DNA of 64,000 nucleotides from Cutaneotrichosporon cavernicola (Eukaryota > Basidiomycota > Tremellomycetes > Trichosporonales > Trichosporonaceae), in contig NC_083396.1 of the NCBI RefSeq assembly GCF_030864355.1, positions 1,364,001 through 1,428,000 on the forward strand. The letters are read 5' to 3'. The translations under genes were made by a program, and so were the position numbers. The notes under the pieces were generated by a model. That model did no database searches, was not told the DNA's origin, and saw only the letters and a list, made by a program, of their open reading frames with translations. Below are positions 21,060 to 31,692 of this stretch, in pieces (the first letter of the stretch is position 1; each line of letters begins with the position of its first letter).

Positions 21060-21735
21060 ATGGTCGTCCTCTCCGACTCTGAGCTCCTCTTCCCGCGCAC
21101 CGTCATTCCTGCCGCTATTCAGGCGCGTGTGGGGTCCGACATTGAGGTGAGTTGTCAAGCGGCGCTTTGGCCGACTTGTTTTGACGCGATAAGATCCGCC
21201 CTCTTGCCAAGTCAGACCACACTCGTGGCCATGTTGAGCTATTATCGGTCCTCACAGAGGCCCCATCGGTCAGCGCCGAGCGCTATGTGGAGCGTTTCCA
21301 GTCCATGAAGGCGTGCAAGGACACGTACTACACTGTTGCCTTCATCCACAAGCCCACTGACAAGGTTAGTCCCACCCACGGAGCATGGTGCTAACTGTCA
21401 GCTTGTCGCTGTCGGCACCGTCTTCCTTGAGCGCAAGTTCCTCCGGGGGACCGGCGTCGTCGGCCACATTGAGGACATTGCCGTGTCCAAGTCGATGCAG
21501 GGCCGCAAGCTCGGCCTCCACCTCATCAACTGCCTCGAGGAGATTGCCCGCTCGACTGGTTGCTACAAGGTCATCCTGGACTGCAGCAAGGACAACATTC
21601 GTACGCGTTACAAGCGTACACTGAAACTGACCCATCCCAGCGTTCTACGAGAAGTGTGGCTTCCAGCTCAAGGAGTATGAGATGGCCATGTACCTCAACA
21701 GCGGCAGTTCGGTCGTTCCCAACGCCCGCATGTAG
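21060..21735 (+). CDS. GNA1: Glucosamine-6-phosphate N-acetyltransferase
   Basis: GNAT-fold enzyme that makes N-acetylglucosamine-6-phosphate from acetyl-CoA, on the path to UDP-GlcNAc for chitin, N-glycans and GPI anchors. About 160-170 residues in four exons. Sequence marks are LFPRTVIPAAIQARVG, IRPLAKSDHTRGHVELLSVL, TYYTVAFIHK, VGTVFLERKFLRGTGVVGHI, the acetyl-CoA loop MQGRKLGLHLINCLEEIA, and GCYKVILDCSKDN joined to AFYEKCGFQLKEYEMAMYL. All are close to yeast and human Gna1. The start is the only ATG before the first conserved block. Confidence 0.95.
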
Positions 21736-22431
21736 AATACCTCTCATCCAGCACTTTCACCCCAATCAAGGTTGTACAATCCTGCGCACTCCACCGGCTA
21801 GATCGCAGTCTGCATATACTCTATCCGCAAGCTTAATGTCCCCAATCAACTCTGTCTCACTCACGCTTCGCTCCCGACGTAACTAACCCCCTTCCAAACT
21901 GCCGACGTAACTAACCCCCTTCCAAACTGAACCAACCAGGAGTCGGCCTCCAATCCTGGTAACCACTTTCGCGCCCCGGTGGTGCGCGTCTGCAACCCCC
22001 CGGATGCCCCAGTTGGAGGTCTATGTGTCCTTAACTGCCCAAGGTCATCCAAAAACTGCGGCCGGTCTGGACGGTCAACCAAAAACTGTGGCCTCCTATA
22101 TCTGTATCACTTCCCAAGTCTCCAACCAAGCCTGCAATAAGACAGTGGTCCAAACTCCACTAGCTGGGCAGAACCTAGATAAACATTGACTCGCTGACGT
22201 TCTTGATCAGCCGCTCCCATACTTGAGCAGCCCTCTGCATCAGACAGATCCTCATCTATAACCCATTCTCTGATACACTCTGCTCTCACAAAGTCCTTCC
22301 CTGATCCTCGCTTGATCCGCCATTATCCTGTCCGTCACCTCACCAAGTGGACAGCGTTTGCTCTACACCTGGACGCGCGCGTAGACTTCCCAAAGCCTGT
22401 TCTCGACGGTCTCAGCCTATCCCGTCCTCGC
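21736..22431. other. Convergent intergenic region after GNA1
   Basis: 696 bp between the stops of GNA1 and the Doa1-like gene. It contains a perfect 28-bp tandem duplication (21874-21929) and two CCAAAAACTGYGGCC words near 22049 and 22079. The minus strand was searched for a missing PUL domain; no suitable frame exists. Confidence 0.6.
21874..21929. repeat. Perfect tandem duplication, 2 x 28 bp
   Basis: The unit beginning CCGACGTAACTAACC occurs at 21874-21901 and again, base for base, at 21902-21929. It lies in the convergent 3' region. Confidence 0.9.
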
Positions 22432-23873
22432 TCACTCGACATTGGATCCCGCCAACTGCGGCATGGCACTCCGGACAAACTCCTCGATCCGGCGAATATA
22501 GTTTTCGGACAGGCCATGTTCTTCGCCGAATTGACGTGCGAGTGTGGCAGGATCATCTACTATTCAGCCCTGAAAGCGACATAGCGTTCGTTACCTTCGG
22601 GTCCAACAACAAGTTGAAGTGGGGCTTGATCGTCGCTAGTATCAGATACCAACGCTGTGTTTGATCTTACGCTACATCAATGTCGATTACGACTTGGTTG
22701 ACACAGCTTCTTCCGAGGTCATCGTGGTCGGCTTCAGAGATATCGTTCTCCGGCTCTTCCGGCTGCTGCTCTGCCGGCTGCAATGGTCAGTTACCTTGAA
22801 CTGGCGATGACTCACTTCCAAAACGAAGCCAGGTGGCGCCTGTTGCCACACACGAACTATCCCGTCGGATCCTCCCGTGATAACAAGTTCATCGCTCGTA
22901 GACGTCACAGACCATACGCTGGTGCAAGGATGCTTCAAGACAGCAGTCTGGACTCCAGATTCGTCCCAGACTCGCTGGCGGGTCAGACGATTAGCCGCGG
23001 CGGAGGACGTACGGCAGTTTGATCCTCGCCACAGGAAACCAGGCCTCGAGACGTAGCTGTGACCTGAAAGATGTAGTCTTTGTGGCCGAGAAGGGATGCA
23101 ATGGGACTTCCATTCGAGGCCCACACCCGGATAATGCAGGAATTAATAGTTTGCAAGCCACCCACACTCACTGGTCGTTTGACCCGCTGGCCATTTCGCC
23201 GGTGGAGAGCAACGTGATGGTGCGAACAGGTTCCGGACAGCACTTGAGCCGTTGCACAGGGTCTCCCTCAGAGCTCCACACCCAGATCTCCCCGTCAGCT
23301 GCAGGTCAGTCAAATTAGTACCCCAAACTCACCACTGGCCGTGATGAAAGGACCTTGCCATGAGTCGTTGGCGACGATCTTGACGTCCCAGACAGCTTGT
23401 TGGTGACCTTCCAACACGCGTTGGCAGACCCAGTTGTCACCATCGTACTTCCAGATCCGAGCTGTACAGTCCCAACTGGCGCTAGCCAACAGCTTCTGCG
23501 ACGAGGAGTAGTGTAATGCGCAGACGTTGTGGGAGTGGCCAATGAGGCAGGATATCGGCTCATCTTGCATGGTGTCCAGCGAGTGAATCAAGACCATAGT
23601 CGAGTTACCTCCAGAGGCAAGCCGTCCTCGTGATTCACTATTCTCAGGCGGAATATGTGCGAGCGAGTTGACGTAGGCATTGTGGCCACGAAGTGCGGTT
23701 TTGAAGCCGAACGGTGACTCGTCGCCATGTGGCTGTTTGGTCCACAATGAGATCAAACCATCCCGCGAAGCACACGCGAGCAGCGCGTCGTCTTTGAGGG
23801 CTAGGACCGCCTTGACGTCGCTCTCATGGTGGCCGAGCTCCTGGATCACTCGGTAGGTTGTGCGAGTGTCCAT
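22432..23873 (-). CDS. Doa1/Ufd3/PLAA-like WD40-PFU protein lacking the PUL domain
   Basis: Ubiquitin-binding Cdc48/p97 cofactor type protein. The start MDTRTTYRVIQELGHHESDV is at 23873. WD repeats include DALLACASRDGLISLW, ALRGHNAYVNSLAHIP, CLIGHSHNVCALHYSSSQKL, LLASASWDCTARIWKYDG, LEGHQQAVWDV, FITASADGEIWVW, LLGHKDYIFQVTA and VITGGSDGIVRVW. Three short introns then join NQVVIDIDVADDQAPLQLVV to DDPATLARQFGEEHGLSENY and IRRIEEFVRSAMPQL, which matches the PFU ubiquitin-binding domain. The frame stops about 12 residues later at 22432. Doa1/PLAA normally continues with a PUL/ARM domain of about 270 residues that binds Cdc48; none can be found before GNA1. Divergent from the TMLH-like gene. Confidence 0.8.
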
Positions 23874-24085
23874 GGTAGTATTGCCCGAATCCAGCGAACA
23901 ATGGATGATGACGGGGAATGTATGTAGTGTCAGGATTGAGCCAATGTTATGAGTTGAGCGTGGCCCCACAAAGCACTGACTCAAAGTGCCTTAGCTGAAG
24001 CAACCTTTCCCCCTTTCAACTATCTGCCCACTTCACCTTCCTCCGTTCTTCAACTACACGTCCCGTCACGTCTCTGACCCGCAAG

Positions 24086-25709
24086 ATGATCTCACCGCGC
24101 GCCATCGCTGCTACTTCTCGAGCTCGCCTTCGTGATGCGGTGTATGCTGGTCCTGTTCGTCGCCTTGTCGGCAACACCAATGTCAAGCCCAGCCTCGCCG
24201 CCAGTGCACGTCTGAGAACCATTCATGGGAACTCGGCTCAGCGGGCGCAGCAGGTCGCGCAATCCCCTCACCTCACTTCACCCCAGCTCTCTCAGACCGA
24301 CTCACAAGTCGTGGTTCACTGGGGAGATGGTCGCAGCTCGACATTGTGAGAATGTAACGATATACGAGTTGTTCTGACAGCAGCGACAACCAGTTCCTGT
24401 TTGACCACTGTCGCTGTCCGTCGTGCTTCCACCCCAAGACCTTGCAGCGCCTCAAGACTCTTGGTCCGGTGAGTCCTTGCTCATAAGCACATCCCGCTGA
24501 CGTGTTTCCAGGTGAACCCGGACATGAGGATCAACTCCATCGAGCTAAAGAATGACGCCCTTCACATCACCTGGGGGACGACTCCGGCTCATCAGTCCAC
24601 CTTTCCTCTCGGCTTCCTGCAACAGGCCTCCTATGATCCCCCTCTGCTGAACCGCGACCAGCTTCTGGACCGAACTCCGTGCGTGTTTCTGGGAACGGTG
24701 CTGATTGCGAAAGACTCAAGCTTTGGGGTTCCAGCATTGCAGAGAATCCACCCACCGTCACATACGACTCTGTCATGCCTGAAAAGACCGGTGCTGATGC
24801 TGAGAAGGGTGTCATGAAGTGGCTCGAGAAGGTGGTGAGTAATTCTGCCTGTGTAGAAGCTTCTATGGACTGACCCTAGCACGACTATGGTTTCTGTTTC
24901 GTGACGGGTGTCCCGACATCTGCCACGGCCACAGAGGAGCTCATCCGTCGGATGGCATTCATTCGCGAGACTCACTGTTTGTTTTCCCTCATGCGCACCA
25001 GCTGACAATCCAGACGGAGGCTTCTGGGCGTTCACGGCAGACATGTCCAAAGGCGACCTTGCTTACAGCAACGAAGGCCTGCCAGCCCACACCGACACTC
25101 CTTACTTCACGGACCCTGCTGGGCTGCAGATCTTCCACTGCCTCTCTCACCCTTGCCCTCCCGGGACTGGTGGCGAGACGCTTCTGGTTGATGCCTTCTA
25201 CGTCGCCGACCAGGTCGCTAAGCGTGACCCAGCTGCATACGAAACCCTTTCGCGCCTGGCAGTTCCCTTCCACGCCTCTGGCAACGAGGGGACGATGCTT
25301 CGGCCTCCTGTAAGCCAACCAATCCTCCGCCACGACCACGTTGGCCGTCTGCAGCAGGCTCGGTGGAACAACGAGGATAGGTGTGTCCTTGGAGAGGGAT
25401 GGACCCCTACCGAGATTCGCCAATGGTACGCTGCCGCTCGCCTCTTTGATGACATTTGCACCAGCAAGGAGGCCGAGTATTGGGTCAAGCTTACACCCGG
25501 AACTGTCGTTGGTGAGTGCCCTAGGCTGTGAACGGATTGACTCAACAGTGATCGACAACTGGCGTGTCATGCACGGTCGCGCAGCTTTCACAGGGCAGCG
25601 GACCATGTGTGGCGCGTATGTCGGCGCGGACGACTGGCGTTCCCGCCGCCGCGCTCTTCTCCGCCAGTTCAGCTCGACCGGCTCTGCTGACTGGAACTCT
25701 GGATGGTAA
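24086..25709 (+). CDS. Trimethyllysine dioxygenase-like enzyme (carnitine biosynthesis)
   Basis: Fe(II)/2-oxoglutarate dioxygenase of the TMLH/BBOX family, probably mitochondrial. The start MISPRAIAATSRARLRDAVY and the following Arg/Ser/Ala-rich segment fit a targeting presequence. The N-terminal zinc-type domain is DNQFLFDHCRCPSCFHPKT. The catalytic core has HDYGFCFVTGVP, YGGFWAFTADMSKGDLAYSN, then HTDTPYFTDPAGLQIFHCLS with the iron-binding H-x-D, and VIDNWRVMHGRAAFTG with the distal His. HTDTPYF-DPAGLQ resembles trimethyllysine dioxygenase more than gamma-butyrobetaine dioxygenase, but the two are hard to separate by eye. Several introns, about 410 residues, ending in SADWNSGW. The enzyme would hydroxylate trimethyllysine in the first step of carnitine synthesis. 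Confidence 0.85.
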
Positions 25710-25980
25710 ATTACCCCCTACAGAATAAATAGCCAATGGATGTCATGAATGCGTAAAGTCAACCAGCTACGCGGCGCACTGCCTGTTGCGTCCAGTTGTT
25801 CTGCTGACTGATGTACAGAGTAGTAGTGGTGAGCCTCCACTCGTCCTCGATTGACCGTCATCCACCAGCCGCTGTTCAGCCAGTCACTCCGCCTCCCTTC
25901 CCACCCACTCAGGCTTAATTAATAGCTCACTCCCTCCGCTCTTTCGAGCGAGCGATCTCGACAGGACTACCTCAAATAGT

Positions 25981-25990
25981 GTATATATAT
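25981..25990 (+). promoter_or_regulatory. TATA-like element and leader with no clear gene behind it
   Basis: GTATATATAT is followed by about 100 bp of pyrimidine-rich sequence, as in the 5' leaders of genes nearby. The first ATG frame downstream (26061) gives a short hydrophobic peptide that is not recognised. Confidence 0.3.
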
Positions 25991-26241
25991 GTGTGCTACT
26001 CTCACAGCCCACAGTCAGGTCACCACTACCACCTCGCAGCCACCTTCGCAGTTGAGTATAATGACCTCCTTCCTTCCTTTACTCAATTCGCTCCCTCTTC
26101 TTTCTGAACTTCACTACGACAGCTCTCTTCCTCGATGTCCCATGGTCTCACCACATACCTTTGGCCATTGCCCATTATCGCGTCCCTGCTATTGCCACCA
26201 TGCTATCGCCTTCCTTTCTCTGGCCTTCATCGTCGGAAGTT

Positions 26242-26325
26242 CTCTCCATCCACATGTCGATCGGTGAGTTCTTGCGTTTCCCACTCTCCATCCACATGTC
26301 GATCAGTGAGTTCTTGCGTTTTCCA
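26242..26325. repeat. Tandem duplication, 2 x 42 bp, with splice-donor-like GTGAGT
   Basis: Units at 26242-26283 and 26284-26325 both begin CTCTCCATCCACATGTCGAT and differ at about two to three positions. Each unit contains a GTGAGTTC donor-like word, and a TTTTCCAG acceptor-like word ends the second unit. Confidence 0.85.
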
Positions 26326-27131
26326 GAGCTTACTGATACTGTGGGTTTATTGATTTGAAGCCCAGGTTCTACCGGTTCCGCTGGTACCATTAGATTTGGA
26401 AAGCGATGAGGCAGACGTCGCGGACGGTTGAAATCCATCCATACACCTATATAGTGAGTTCCGCTCCCTCACAGAATGCGCGTCATGAGGATATATGTTT
26501 AGGACTTCGTCACAATTCAATGAATGATGCCAGCGGAGCGAGAGATGTCGCTAAACATTTGATAACATCCTGGCATACTACGAAAGAATCGTCATCATGC
26601 CGCTAGTATATCGTTTGAAAGCTGAGAGTGTGACAATTGGACTGGCAACATCTAAAGCGTCCAGATTCAAGTATGAAACAGACAATTTCTCTTAGGTTAA
26701 AAATGGTCTCCCACAGTGACTCGTATATGCGGCAGCCAAACAAAGCCCATCACAGACTATGCCCTGAGAGAACCATTGTGCATGTGTATGAAGGCGCTAG
26801 GGATATTGTGGAGTACTGGCCATGTTGAGTGGAGCCATGTATGTAAGTAACCTGGTATGCCAACAAGCATCTTGTCCTTCGAGGATGGGAGCCAGCGATA
26901 TGCGTTGTGTGACCGATGTTGTATGATCAACGACTCTTGTTAGAACGTGAATATAGCAAGAGGCAAGGGTGATATATATCGCTTTGGATAACTAGTTACC
27001 GAGATATATATGAGGGAGACAATCGCCTACTGCTTGCAACTGCATCTGTCATACTTCCTGCGGCGTCTGAAACAACTAACTATACTTTATCCTGCTCTGG
27101 TTTCAATATCGCAGTGGGGAAGATGAGTGCT

Positions 27132-27203
27132 AGAACCATATGCCGCACAGTCTATGAACGTGTCCCTAGAACCATATGCCGCACAGTCTATGAACGTGTC
27201 CCT
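27132..27203. repeat. Perfect tandem duplication, 2 x 36 bp
   Basis: The unit starting AGAACCATATGCCGCACAGT is present at 27132-27167 and again without change at 27168-27203. Identity suggests a recent duplication. Confidence 0.9.
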
Positions 27204-28626
27204 AACTAAGCATTTTGCAACATTTGCAGAATGGGGCATCAATTTTGCTGTGTAAACTTCTCACAACGGCTGCCCATGCCACCTGTGCATTTCATCCGAG
27301 CACGAATAACCATCCATCCCAGACCAGGTCATTCGCTATCAGACCGTTGCCGGACGGGGATACCCGAACGAAGATGACCCGATGCTTGCATGGATGTCGA
27401 ATTCCACCAACATTGGCGGGGAGATTTATTATGCCTGAGCATACCCATTAGCTATGCATGAATCTACCATAGACGATAAGTGAAGCGAACTATAGCAGCG
27501 TCGATTTGACGCATGGTTTGCAAAAGGCATCGATGGCTCACCGAACAAGTCTCCACTAGCATATGACGAGCTGAGTGAGAGACATATGGACATGGATGAC
27601 TAGGACCAACAATGTCATGACGGGTGGTACTACTGTGTTGCAACCGCCAATGCCTCTGGCGTGGTAGACCCAAATAACCCCTGAACGCACATGTGTACAC
27701 AACTCATCCAGGTGCGCTGGTAGTACGATGTGAATTGACGAATTTTTTGGTGGCTAGGCAGGTGGCGGAAACTTGCAAATGAGTGAGGAGAATACCCGTT
27801 TGGGTAGTATACAAGATTATCCATCCAACAAATAATACCGCTTGCGGTAATTTACTGGTACCAAACCATCATCAGGATTCGCAGATATGGACTCTACATG
27901 TCGCCTTTCACTTCCCATACCAGTTTCGTTCCTACTATGTTGTTATCCTATAAATATCAACGTCACCAGCCAGAAGCGGCGGCGTTCAAGCGAACACATT
28001 ACTCCGCCATATACGCATTCTCAATAAGCATTGAAGCATGACTGACGAGCATGCTGATTCCCACACACCAAGTCTGGACCAGATAGTAAGTAGTATGAGC
28101 ATGTGTACCCTACGTTAACCTTCCCACGCACCACTGCGATGTTCGCGAGATCCCTGATACGGTTCTGAGTTAGTATCACAGACATATATGAATCGGGTGT
28201 TGGTAGTACCTCTGGCGTGTTAAACAACAAACGAAACCGAGACTATCTTGTCCATGATGATAGGTATTTAGAACATGGAAGGTGTCGCAAAATAAAGTTT
28301 GCAGACGTCTCGTGTTGCAGTTGCATTACTTGTCATGTCTGCATGAAGACGTATTTCCTGTTATGAAGACATTTCTGCCTCCATCCGAGTCCGAAAAGAG
28401 ACGTGCTTTGGGTTGTTAGGTCCCATAGATTAATCCACCCGGCAAGCCAGCTTCCACTGGAGCTGTGTCTTTCTCACTGTAACCTAGACATCATCGGGCC
28501 GGCCAGACAAAGACGCCTTCCATGTTACCTTCCAATAGTGCACCTTTTAGTACAAGCGTTTCACCCATCATTCTTACGATATAATTTCAAGCACTGCGCT
28601 GCATTACCAATGAGCATCATGGGTCT

Positions 28627-28686
28627 TGCAGTCTATTGTGACTAGGGCGTGTGTCCTGCAGTCCATTGTGAGTAGGGCGTGTACAG
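28627..28686. repeat. Imperfect tandem duplication, 2 x 30 bp
   Basis: Units at 28627-28656 and 28657-28686 share TGCAGTCTATTGTGACTAGG-like sequence, with a few substitutions between copies. Confidence 0.75.
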
Positions 28687-29764
28687 TAACCACGGTTAGT
28701 GAGAGCAAAGGAATGCTCACAATCATCTGGGGCAATGGGTCAGTCAAAACAAAACATGCATTCGCTTGTAACCGAAGTCCTCAACTGAAAGCAGTATTGC
28801 ATGAATCGTGATGCGCCACACAAGTATACAGTTCATGCCTGCGAGCCGCTTCGCTGGTACGCTCTCCTGCTTTAGGGAACACCCCTACTCGTCTCTTAAC
28901 TTACCAGCCGCCACTAGCCAACCGACTTATCGACTTTAGCTACCGACTCATAAGATTAGCCACATTCTCAGGAATCAGAGCAGACTTCTGTCTGGCAGCT
29001 ATTGTAGAATGCTGACAGTGATGCAGTGGTGATGCAGCAATACGGGTGCGTAATCGAATGTGTAATGGGGTACTCTTACACTGTTCCTAGGACATGTCCG
29101 TTGATTCCCATACCATATATTTTCTAGGAGCAGCTCGCACATTCGACCAACGCAAGCATTCCGTCCAGCCTCCTTCACTCATCTAAATATGTCCAGAGCG
29201 TTGTTCATATTGGATTTCCGACAGCTACGGCATCTCCAACAACTCGGTCTCAGACCTCAGAACCGGTCTCAGAACCCCTATCAACGTCTGATCCATTTCA
29301 ATGTAATGACAACACTTCTCATTTAGGCCATCTCCTGAGAACAAAACTAAACTAAACGATCACTCACATCTTTATTAAAAATTGACCGCCCAAGTGCATA
29401 GCGTACAACCAGAAGAAGCCACAGAGAATGGAATTCCTTGCACGCTCCTGTGGACCTGGCAGGAGTGAGCCACAGGTGTGTCGTTTCCTGTTGTCGAATT
29501 GCAGACCTCAGATCCGAATCAGATGGCAGTCCACGGTGGCTGTCTACAGTGGCGGCTCTCATCCGTTTTAGAGCTGCAACTGTTGCAACTTCAATTAGTA
29601 TGGAGCTAAGTGCAGTGACTGCAGTGCATGGAGGAAGAAAATACATGATGGGAAGACCTGGATGGACAAGCACGTGGTGAGCAAACATCGTACGTGGCAG
29701 CTCAATATGGGCACAGCGGACCGCGAGGATAGTCAGTGGTGTTGCATGGCGAGCTGGTGTCCCC

Positions 29765-31341
29765 TCATGCTGTAGCCCAGACCTCGAGTCCAAGACAGTC
29801 GAAAGACTGGCCCTTCTCGCTTAATATCGCGGAGTCAGAGCACAGAACCTCGTTTTGAAACGCTGGGGAGGTCGCAGACGAGTTTCGTGAGAAGGTGCCG
29901 TCGAGCAACAGACCATATGACGTGCCCCTGTGCGTCAGACGTATCCACACGGCTCCCTCTCACCCTCCTCCAAATGAGATGAAGTTGGCTTCACACAGCG
30001 CAATGTACTGGTTAAGCCCTGTCCAAGGGAAGATTCGAGGTTTGCTCTCTCCGTCTACGAATTTGAACATGAACCTGTGTGTTAGTGGACGGAAACGACG
30101 AGTACCCACGCTTCACCCGATCCGTAGTATGTGCCTTCTCGTTTCGCAATGGGCTCGTTGAGGTAGACTCCAAAGACGTGGTTCTCCATGTCACGGGCGA
30201 CCAGGAGACTACCAGCCATCTGGTGGCCCTCTGCGTATTTGGCAGCCTCGCGGTAAAGCGACGAGAGCGACGCCCCATGTTGGTCCAAAGAGACTGCAGC
30301 ATGAGTGGAGCACTTGCAAGATTACCCACACAGCAAGCGCCAAGTGTCGTAGATGCGCTGTCGAGCGGGCAGGTGAGGACGCAACTGGCATGTTAGCATT
30401 GTCGTAGGCCTCAGCATTCGTACAGCTTCCGCTTGAGCCTGACTCAACACAGGTGTCGTTGATTCCTGCCGGCCTGCAAGCTTAGGGCCAGACGACTCTG
30501 AGTCTTCGTCCCAGCGACCACCTCCGGTGTCACGGAACCCGGGGGCGCCAGTCGGGGCGACGTAGGTGCCGGCGATCTGGTCGCGAGTTGCAAACGGCGA
30601 GGTGTGGCTGATGTCGATAGGCACCGCCGTGCGCGATGGGGGTTCTGGCTCGGCACCAAGCTGTTGGATGATGTTTGGGCCGAGAACGGAGCGTTTCCAT
30701 CGCGTAGCTAGCTTTGACGCCGACAACGCATCGACCAGAGATCGCGGGCGATTCGACGAAGAGTCCGAGGACTCTGGAACCGTGGGCGGCCTCGAAGAGC
30801 CACTGTAGGCCCACAATGGATCATCAGTGAGCGAGCGCTCAAAGTCCAGGGGGGAGCCTTGAGACGACATCCTTCTCAGGGACTTGGCGGCTGAGCTGTG
30901 GTTTCCAACGCGATGGGGAGAATGAAAGATGATATCCGCGCCAGCTTCGGACACCCTCGGCGGTGAGCTGGGCCCAGTGAAGGTGGAGAAGGAGCGTCGA
31001 CCCCGAAGCGAGCGGTTCAACGAGCGCGTGGGTGAGGTCTCAACGGAGCGCCTCGACGACGACCCAAAGTCCGGCACGTCAGAGAACATGTCCGTGGGTG
31101 GATGCGCGCCGCGAGCCGAGGACGAATTGCGGGCAGGGCGCTCATCCACTTCGTCGAAGGACATCAAGAGATCGTCAGAGTCTAGGTTGGTCAGTCCCCC
31201 GGGTTGACGGGTGTTGATTTCCATTGCCGAGATGGGAGAAGAAGCTACTGGCACAGAATGAAAGTCTCCAAAATCGGAAGAAGATGATTGCTTATGGGTC
31301 TGGGCCTTGGACCGGTCGAAGGTGGGTGTGGAAGTGTCCAT
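29765..31341 (-). CDS. OXR1: TLD-domain oxidation resistance protein Oxr1
   Basis: TLDc protein of the Oxr1 family, linked in yeast and animals to oxidative-stress tolerance and V-ATPase regulation. The start is at 31341 (MDTSTPTFDRSKAQTHKQSS). The first 330 residues are Ser/Pro-rich and low complexity. The TLD domain follows: LRPHLPARQRIYDTWRLLCS, LDQHGASLSSLYREA, GSLLVARDMENHVFGVYLNE, GSGE, FMFKFVDGESKPRIFPWTGL, NQYIALCEANFISFGGG joined to GTSYGLLLDGTFSRNSS, and LGLEVWATA at the stop. The long unstructured N-terminus is longer than in yeast Oxr1 and could carry trafficking or interaction motifs. Divergent from BMT2. Confidence 0.92.
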
Positions 31342-31692
31342 GGTTTATGCAGCAAGTCAATCTTGGCTCCGTGGTGGTGGCCTATGATGAATACAGGCCA
31401 TGGGGACGGGGTACGTACGTCGTATTCGTGGTAAGCGTACAATGGTCGTGAGTGGGGAGGATGAACAAGCGTAGTCTGAGATGACAATGGTATAGCTTGT
31501 CAAAGAGCGAGAGTGGGCGAGGCAGGCGGCATGACGTTGACATCGGGCTGGCCCATGGCCCAGAACCTCCACTCGCCTGTGACCACGGAACCAAATTTTG
31601 TTGTCAGAATCCAGTTGATCTGGAGTGGTCTAGTCAACTCGGATACTAGTCTGAATGCAAGTCTCGACTGACGCTCATAGCCTCATAGGATC
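31342..31692. promoter_or_regulatory. Divergent promoter region, OXR1 / BMT2
   Basis: 351 bp between the two start codons. No clear TATA box; no coding signal. Confidence 0.45.

Larger units (their letters stand above)
25710..29764. other. Gene-poor 4 kb region
   Basis: No reading frame with a recognisable protein is present on either strand, and the codon bias and GC content of the flanking genes are absent. It holds a TATA-like element and pyrimidine-rich leader (25981-26060), three tandem duplications listed separately, and scattered AT-rich runs. Nothing resembles a transposase, reverse transcriptase, tRNA or long terminal repeat. It may hold a non-coding transcript or decayed sequence. 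Confidence 0.6.

Noticed and set aside
24989..25606. Minus-strand open frame opposite the trimethyllysine-dioxygenase-like gene
   Set aside because: Shadow of the conserved catalytic domain on the plus strand; no recognisable motif.
25989..29340. Possible mating-pheromone precursor genes in the gene-poor block
   Set aside because: None of the short frames ends in a CAAX box, and no STE3 or homeodomain gene is nearby.
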